From contig CM065802.1 of assembly GCA_033398695.1 (NCBI GenBank), positions 152,320,096 through 152,384,095 of the forward strand: DNA of 64,000 nucleotides, given 5' to 3'. Source of the stretch: Orobanche coerulescens (taxonomy: Eukaryota; Streptophyta; Magnoliopsida; Lamiales; Orobanchaceae). Under the pieces are notes generated by a model, which made no database searches, was not told the DNA's origin, and saw only the letters and a list, made by a program, of their open reading frames with translations. This document shows positions 57,887 through 64,000 of this stretch, in pieces. The position numbers were made by a program, and so were the translations under genes. How positions within the stretch are numbered: position 1 is the stretch's first letter; each line of letters begins with the position of its first letter.

Positions 57887-60196
57887 TGTAACACCCCAAA
57901 CTAGGCGGATATTACGGTCATAGTAGATCCCCAACTGGGACCCACCAGGCAAATGAAAATGAATGAATTACACAAGATAAATGTAGTACCGAACTACATT
58001 ACAACAATAATTACTCCGATGAGGAGTTTAGTTACAACACACCAGGACAATACCGAATACTAGTGTATTTTATATGAAGATAAAATACACAACACTGAAT
58101 GAAACGGAGTATTCAAATGAAAGTCTGCAGCGGAAAATAAAGGACAATAACATGAATAACTGAAAGATCGGGGCCCCCTACTAGTATCACTGGGACTCCT
58201 CGACGTCAGCGTGTTCTCCCCGTACTTTTGCCTTGCCAAGACCTGAAAAACAAAATCCCCAAACGGGGTCAGTTACAAAGAACAACAATCCTCAAGGGTT
58301 GAAAATACACAATCATGATTATATCTGAAGTTATGAAATATCCTGTCGAAACATACGCAATCAAACATGCTATATGAATCAACTAACAGTACGGCTCAAA
58401 GGGTGGCGCCACACTACGCCCGGGATGGAAATGTGTCCGTGCACAAGCCACCAACGAGTATCGATCGAATACCCGTGTGGTCTTGTACCTAATCAGTCTC
58501 ACGAGACAATATGACTCGTGTGCACAGTCCAATGTGAGGCCAACAACCAACACACGACTTAAATGTGCCCGACATGAAAATCCTACACATACCAACCGGC
58601 ACGCCAGTATGACCCGGAATGCCACGATATAACAAAAGTGACATCGAAAATAAATAATGACTCACCGAGATGGAATGATAGTGAAATAAATGACAGCTCA
58701 ATGAAAAGATTGGAATCGTCGTTCCTTATGACTGAAGTGATTAATTGACAACAACAAGTTTTGATACGGTTAATATAATGATGAATGAGTTATAATTATG
58801 AATGAACAACAACAAAAGGGATGAATATCCTTTTAACCGAGTAAGAATTAACTTACACAACACCGGTGACAATTATCCTTCCACGAACGACGTCCTAATT
58901 GAGATATCGATCGCTCGAACAACCTTGAATTATACAATATCCAACAACCCGTTCAATACACGAATCAAACACGAATATAACGAACTCAAAACGTCGATAC
59001 GATTAAACTAAATTCATTGGGGCATTATATCGAATACGTTGTGGCCAAACTCCGATTGTTTACAATCAAATCTCAATGAACCAGTATCAAATCCCCCAAG
59101 AGGTGTTTCAAACCAATAAACATCTTCCAAATGATCAATAATCCGAAATGAATATCCGAAAACGTGATTATAACGACAATTAATCGAAAACCCCCAATTT
59201 CAACTCGATAATCAAAGTGTTCTTGAATAATCCCTCAATAATCCAATGAATCCTTATACAAACTCATAATCATATATATATCCCTTCATATAACATGATT
59301 ATAACGTCCAAAACATCATATCTCAACATAGAATCAAAATCCAAGGTGTTGAAGAAATTACCTCTTGAAGATCCAACCACTTCGATCCGAAGAACACGAG
59401 TTTAATCGAGTATCCAAGCTTCCCAAAGGATTGAAGGTAAAGAAAAATACACACTCAAATGATAATTGATGAAGAAATCTCTCCCTCAAGACCCTCTCTC
59501 GCGTAAGAAGGTGAAAAAATGAAGAAATGAGCTGAAATGCTCAGAAAAAACGAAATTATAGGGGTTGACTGTCTGTCGGACACGGCCCGTGCCGATCGGC
59601 ACGGTCACGGCGCGCACTGGCCAGCAGGGACTCGACCGTGTCCTGCTTGACACGATCGCGGCGCGAAGGGGCCTACCGATAGAACTGTCCGATAGCGACT
59701 CGGCATGACTCGACCGTGTCCTGGAACACGGTCGGGCGTCTGGGCAGTCGGTTCTCGCTTATCCGGAAGAGTTTGACTCGGCCGTGCCAGACGACACGGT
59801 CCGTGTGGGACGACACGGCCGAGTTCGGTCGGCAGTGATCGGCCAATAACTAAAAAATGTGCGGGTGAGCTAAAACAACCATAACTCTCTCGTCCGGACT
59901 CCGATTGACTCACCGTTTGAACCATTGGAAAGCTAACTCGATGCTCTATAATATTGCAAAGATTCAGAATTTTTGGAGTTACCAAAAGTTAATGGTGATC
60001 TAAAAAAGTCGAACTCATATGTGGAAAGTTGAAACAATGAACAATAACGATACACAACTCGAAGTTTTTCCGAACGGTGAACACGGGTGAAAGAACATGA
60101 TTGATGAATGATTATAAATGAGTGAAAATCCACGGAGTGACAATCACCGAATGAAATTACTGAATGATAATGACTGAATTACAACCGGGTATTACA
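57887..60196 (-). repeat. Gypsy-D 5' LTR (right copy)
   Basis: Colinear with 51166-53524. The ~50-bp difference falls in the promoter inverted-repeat array near 59798, where one repeat-to-repeat segment is missing. Confidence 0.9.
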
Positions 60197-62210
60197 AGTA
60201 AAGCTTCGTAAGGTCATTAGAGCACGATAAATTGAGAGGTAGCGTATGCTAATTGAGGTACTTAGCGCACGTAAGGGATGTTTAGCATATGCTAAGCCGA
60301 GACCGGACAAAGACAGTAGACTGCAATCCCGTTAGCGCACGCTAATTAGGATCAGTATTGCGCACTAATAACATTTTTCTATAAATAGGACAACACCTAA
60401 CTTCATTTTTTCAGTTTACACCTCTTCCCACACCCGATTTTTGAGACTTCGAGGGTTACTCCCTCCATCCTAAACCTGTATACCAGCTTCTTAACATCAC
60501 CATTGAAGGCAGAGGGGCTTTTAGGATTGGTGTTCTAGCTTTTGGGCGTAGAGTTCATCAAGTTATTCCAACCTTTCCTTCCGTTTAAGGTATGTTACGA
60601 TTTACCAAGCTAGAGTTTATGTTCTTAGCTATACTTTGAGCTTGCTTCGGAAATCATTGGACTAGTTCCAGAGCTTATGAATCCAAAGACCATATTTTTG
60701 AAGATTGGAACCCGATTATACTTTGTTTTCCTCGTTGTTAAGAGTGTTGATCGAGCCTTGATGGATAAAAACCTTAAGGTGTAGTATCCTAAGTTTGTTT
60801 TGAATTATGAGCATGATTTTAGTAAGATTCTAAGAATTACCGTGATGTTCCACCGATGATAATTCATGTTTGATAGAGGTGTTTGATTTGAAAAGGTTCT
60901 TCATGTTCATGCTTGTAATGAGTCGGCTACGTCAATGAAATCAACCCGGATCACCGTAGTACCGTTTCCTTTCGTAGTACATTTGGTATGCTTGTATCTT
61001 GAGTCACACTTGTGGCATGAATTGTAAGAGCCAAACATATGGGAGTCGGGAATTGAAACCAATATTGAAGTCTAGATTTTGATGACTTGTATATACTTGA
61101 ATCCTTAGACATTGGTATGTCGCCTCCGATGTGATCTTTCGACTCATATGAAGTGTATCACTATTTCCGGCTCAGCTTTAATCAAGCATACTAACCGCGA
61201 ACCGGCCTTACGTCATTATTACGTGTTTTTAATATTCGGTGATCATACGTTAGTTTCGAGTAGTATGTTAAGTTCCTTGTATTTCTTTTGAACAAGGTCC
61301 GAGCCTTGCATAGGGATCGATCGATGGGCGATGGCCTTCGGACGCGTGACATTCGTTGGAGTATTTTATTCTTGTGATTTTTGAGGCAAGTATCGTATTT
61401 TGAAATTGGTTTATATTGGAATGTTGATCATGCATACGATTTAGTCATGTTGTTGAACATGAGATTAATTTCTTTGAATTGTCATGGTATTCGTTATTGA
61501 TTCCTTGATTGTTCACGTCGATGAACGTATTGATTTGCATATGTGTATGCATAATTGCACTGTTTATGTTGTAAATGATCCAAGGGGATCATGAGGATCT
61601 ATGCTGAGGGCGCTGGATCGGATGTCCACCATGTGTTGGTCCGACAGGATCATCATGGGGATCTATGCTGAGGGCGCTGGATCGTTGGACGGGTTTTCCA
61701 CCATGCGTTGGTCCGACGGGATCATCATGGGGATCTATACTGAGGGCGCTGGATCATTGGATTACCCTGTATTGTGTTGATGGAATCATGAGGATTCGCA
61801 TCGTTGGATTCCGGTGACGGAAGTCCGTTTTGTATGTTTTATGATGCATTGTTGATTCATGTATTATGATACTTGCACTAGCATCGTTTTGCTAACCCCT
61901 TCGGGGTGGATATTAGTTTTGATGTTCGTAGCCGAGGAGCGGGAAGCAACCACGATCAAATGACGATGAAGTGGCGCAGTGATGTAATTTGATGTTGTCT
62001 CGTTTTCTAGTTATTTTTCAGTACTCGAGTATGCATATTTTGTTGCTGTTCGGAATGATTGTAATAATGAACTCATTGTTGAACTGGTTTTGAATTTTAA
62101 CCTCAATGACACTTTAGTATTATTTTCTGTATTTCTCAAATTAGCCTTGTAAATTCTTATATAAAGTATTTACGGCGCTGTAATTATTCCGAATATATCG
62201 GGGTGTTACA
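60197..62210 (+). repeat. Gypsy-C 3' LTR, second part
   Basis: Begins with the D target duplication AGTAA and continues the LTR from AAGCTTCRTAWGGTC to GGGGTGTTACA. Holds TATA at 60380, donor- and acceptor-like sites, and the GGATCATCATGGGGATCTAT repeats at ~61580-61770. Confidence 0.9.
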
Positions 62211-62226
62211 ATTTTTAGGATAAACG

Positions 62227-62434
62227 ATTGTTCATCGAGTAATCAACTTTTCACCTCATAACTTTTGTATTCAAAGGTGTCTTAACCACTTTCGCAATCT
62301 TAAGATGTTGATAATAAGATTAACACTTGATAGATTGAAAAGATATGTTTCCAATTCACTCAACAATCAATCAAGGAGGTTTCATTAGTAGAAATAGGAT
62401 ATGATCAATCTCTATTTAAACCAATTAGTTCTTT
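62227..62434 (+). repeat. ~208-bp direct repeat, copy 2 (right of Gypsy-C)
   Basis: Near-identical to 43187-43394. Together they indicate a tandem duplication into which Gypsy-C inserted. Confidence 0.85.
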
Positions 62435-64000
62435 TTAATCAAAATAGTGTAAATCAATCAAATACTCAATATATAACCTAATAGAAATCCCCCTTCCCCT
62501 AATAAGAAAGATTAGCTACTCATTGGTTTATACAAACTAAAATTATAATAGAAATAATTGATATACATAATATATATATAAACTTTTAATTACTAGAACT
62601 TAATGACAATATATGAAACTTACTTGAATATGATGTATCAAAGTGCAAGAAACATACTTCAATATATAACTTCAAACTTGTTCAAAGGTTACAAGCTTAC
62701 AAAAATTAAAAGTAAAACACTAAGTAAAATACTAAGTGCTGATTGATTAAGTACTTTTCAATTACAAACTAAATGAAAGAAAAAACTTCAAATCAAAAAT
62801 GAAATACAAACTAAAGTAAAGAGTTGTGAGGAAAATATCTTGCTAAAAGAAAGGGGTGTTTCTTGGCAAGAAGAGGAGATGTTTTTTTTTCTTCATGGGC
62901 GAATGTGTCCTTTTATAGGTGATTTTCAAGAATACAATTGATTATTTAATTCAAAATATCTATTGTAGTATCTTGACTAATTCTTTGTTCACACTTCACC
63001 CATCATGCATGTCTTTGATTTTTTAGATTTTTGACCAGAAAAATATCTTGTGGTTGAGTTCACAAGATGGTCAAAAGTGGACTATTTTTGCATGGCATCT
63101 GCTTAAAAACGGCGCTGGAAAACGGCCCATTTTGCGCCGTATTAGGATGACTCGGTCTTGTCCGGAACACGCGCAAGGACCCACCGGAAAATGTGCGCCG
63201 TGTGAGAAACGGCGCAAGACACGGCCGAGATATGTGCCGTGTTGTAAACGGTCAAGAGAAACGACCCTATTTGCGTCGTGTGTTCCGCCGTGTTTTGTCA
63301 CATTTTTTTCTTGGAAATTTCTGATTTTGATTTCGGTTTGTTTTTTCGACCTTTTTGACATTTTATGCCAGTAACCTGCAAAATAAACATTATTAGCTCA
63401 TGTTTTGATATTTCTTCAAAATAATTAAATTCTATCAAAATCAGTATGATTGTGCCAGAAAAGGTTATATTTTGTATATGAATTTTAGATCAATTATGCA
63501 CTAATCAAATACCCCACACTTGAATTCTTGCTAGTCCTGAGCAAGACTCTTTATTATTCATACTGAAAATAAAATAAGGGAAAAAATATAAGACACAAAT
63601 TCAAATAATACACACAAATTAAGAACAATACTTATATATATAAAGAAAAAGATCAAAATGCCATTTACACAACAACCAGCTTTATACAGTAGATAGAAAT
63701 GAATCATGGTCCAAAATAAATCTACAAATGATTTTGAAGTTAAAACCCGGTTTTATTTTTGTAATTCCAACATGCAAGGTTACCTCCAAAAAGATTGATT
63801 ATTTCTTTCCCACTCATGACACACACAACTCCCTTTAAAGGTTGCTCTCGATCACTCATTTATTTTTCGACTCAATATGAAGAAGAATTTCATCGGTGTC
63901 ATCAAATATTGTGATTGTTCACAATTCAATCACCATTCAAACGAAAACATGTAGAATTTCCCAAGTTCTACTCATTGAGGCATTTTATCGGACACTTAAG
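62435..64000 (-). other. Noncoding sequence, possibly part of another LTR
   Basis: No coding motif. On the minus strand a TATA-like CCTATAAAAGG lies near 62915, and upstream of it (63100-63290) is a GC-rich patch with repeated CGGCGC/GCGCCGT and ACACGGC/GCCGTGT inverted motifs. That order resembles the Ty3 LTR promoters above, but no LTR ends, PBS or PPT were recognised. Confidence 0.35.

Larger units (their letters stand above)
51166..60196 (-). mobile_element. Gypsy-D: defective Ty3/gypsy element on the minus strand, inside the Gypsy-C 3' LTR
   Basis: LTRs of 2359 bp (51166-53524) and 2310 bp (57887-60196) differ by about 1-2% by eye plus one ~50-bp gap in the promoter repeat region. The TSD AGTAA is exact at 51161-51165 and 60197-60201. 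The interior carries a chromodomain, integrase, broken RT/RNase H, a 56-bp tandem array, a protease remnant and shortened gag. It is the youngest insertion in the window by LTR similarity. Confidence 0.92.
43414..62210 (+). mobile_element. Gypsy-C: Ty3/gypsy chromovirus-like element, with Gypsy-D nested in its 3' LTR
   Basis: 5' LTR 43414-45839; 3' LTR 50757-51165 plus 60202-62210 (interrupted). The TSD ATTTT is exact at 43409-43413 and 62211-62215. The PBS is TGGTATCGGAGC, with a single gag-pol frame, then hairpin and PPT. Own length is about 9.8 kb without D. LTRs differ by about 3% by eye. Confidence 0.93.

Noticed and set aside
1..64000. tRNA, rRNA or intact host protein-coding genes
   Set aside because: None recognised on either strand; tRNA-like matches are only the 12-base primer-binding sites.

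Overview
The window is a block of intergenic plant heterochromatin built almost entirely from nested LTR retrotransposons. No intact host gene was found. The plant assignment rests on four things: plant-type Ty3/gypsy chromoviruses (Tekay/Del-like, with a C-terminal chromodomain and a primer-binding site for initiator tRNA-Met), Ty1/copia elements with the same primer, ~480-bp hAT-type non-autonomous elements, and a broken exon of a LOG-type cytokinin-activating enzyme. The species cannot be named from the sequence.

Layout. 1-162 is the end of a Ty3 LTR (H) that interrupts a minus-strand copia element (Copia-1). Copia-1 runs leftward: LTR 22426-24284, PBS 22413-22424, leader 21119-22412 and 1496-1993, gag-pol start 163-1495. 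Its leader is interrupted by Gypsy-A (1994-21118, plus strand), whose gag is interrupted by Gypsy-B (4805-14025, TSD GCCAC). Copia-1 itself sits in the gag of an older minus-strand copia (Copia-2: gag start 24285-24409, leader, PBS, LTR 26400-28825), whose LTR carries a hAT element (26655-27135, 8-bp TSD). Next comes the LOG pseudogene exon (28935-~29200). Element E (29733-38883, minus, TSD ATTTT) follows: a gag-only Ty3 element with 3-kb LTRs. An old Ty3 reverse-transcriptase relic (~40140-41492, minus) contains a second hAT element (40519-40997, 8-bp TSD) and abuts a partial LTR (G, from 41493). After an AT-rich minisatellite lies Gypsy-C (43414-62210, plus, TSD ATTTT). Its 3' LTR is interrupted by Gypsy-D (51166-60196, minus, TSD AGTAA). 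The last 1.6 kb is noncoding and may be part of another LTR.

Coding state. Gypsy-B is the best preserved, with one 1174-codon frame from gag to early integrase and then one frameshift. Gypsy-C keeps a single frame for about 4.6 kb but has seven in-frame stops, six explainable by C-to-T or G-to-A changes. B and C both have lysine where the integrase DDE glutamate belongs. Gypsy-D has nearly identical LTRs but a gutted coding region, and E has only gag, so both probably moved using proteins supplied in trans.

The most interesting non-coding signal is shared LTR design. In five distinct Ty3 LTR families (A-E) an array of short palindromes lies just upstream of a TATA box. The palindrome differs by family: TAGCGTACGCTA, TTACGTACGTAA, TAGCGCACGCTA, TTACGGCCGTAA, or GACCGTGTC..GACACGGTC. 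Downstream, every family has splice-donor-like and acceptor-like sites in comparable order. In four of them the predicted intron holds tandem repeats with a GGTCCGACGGG-like core. This suggests a modular promoter plus leader intron that is conserved in layout while the palindrome core diverges.
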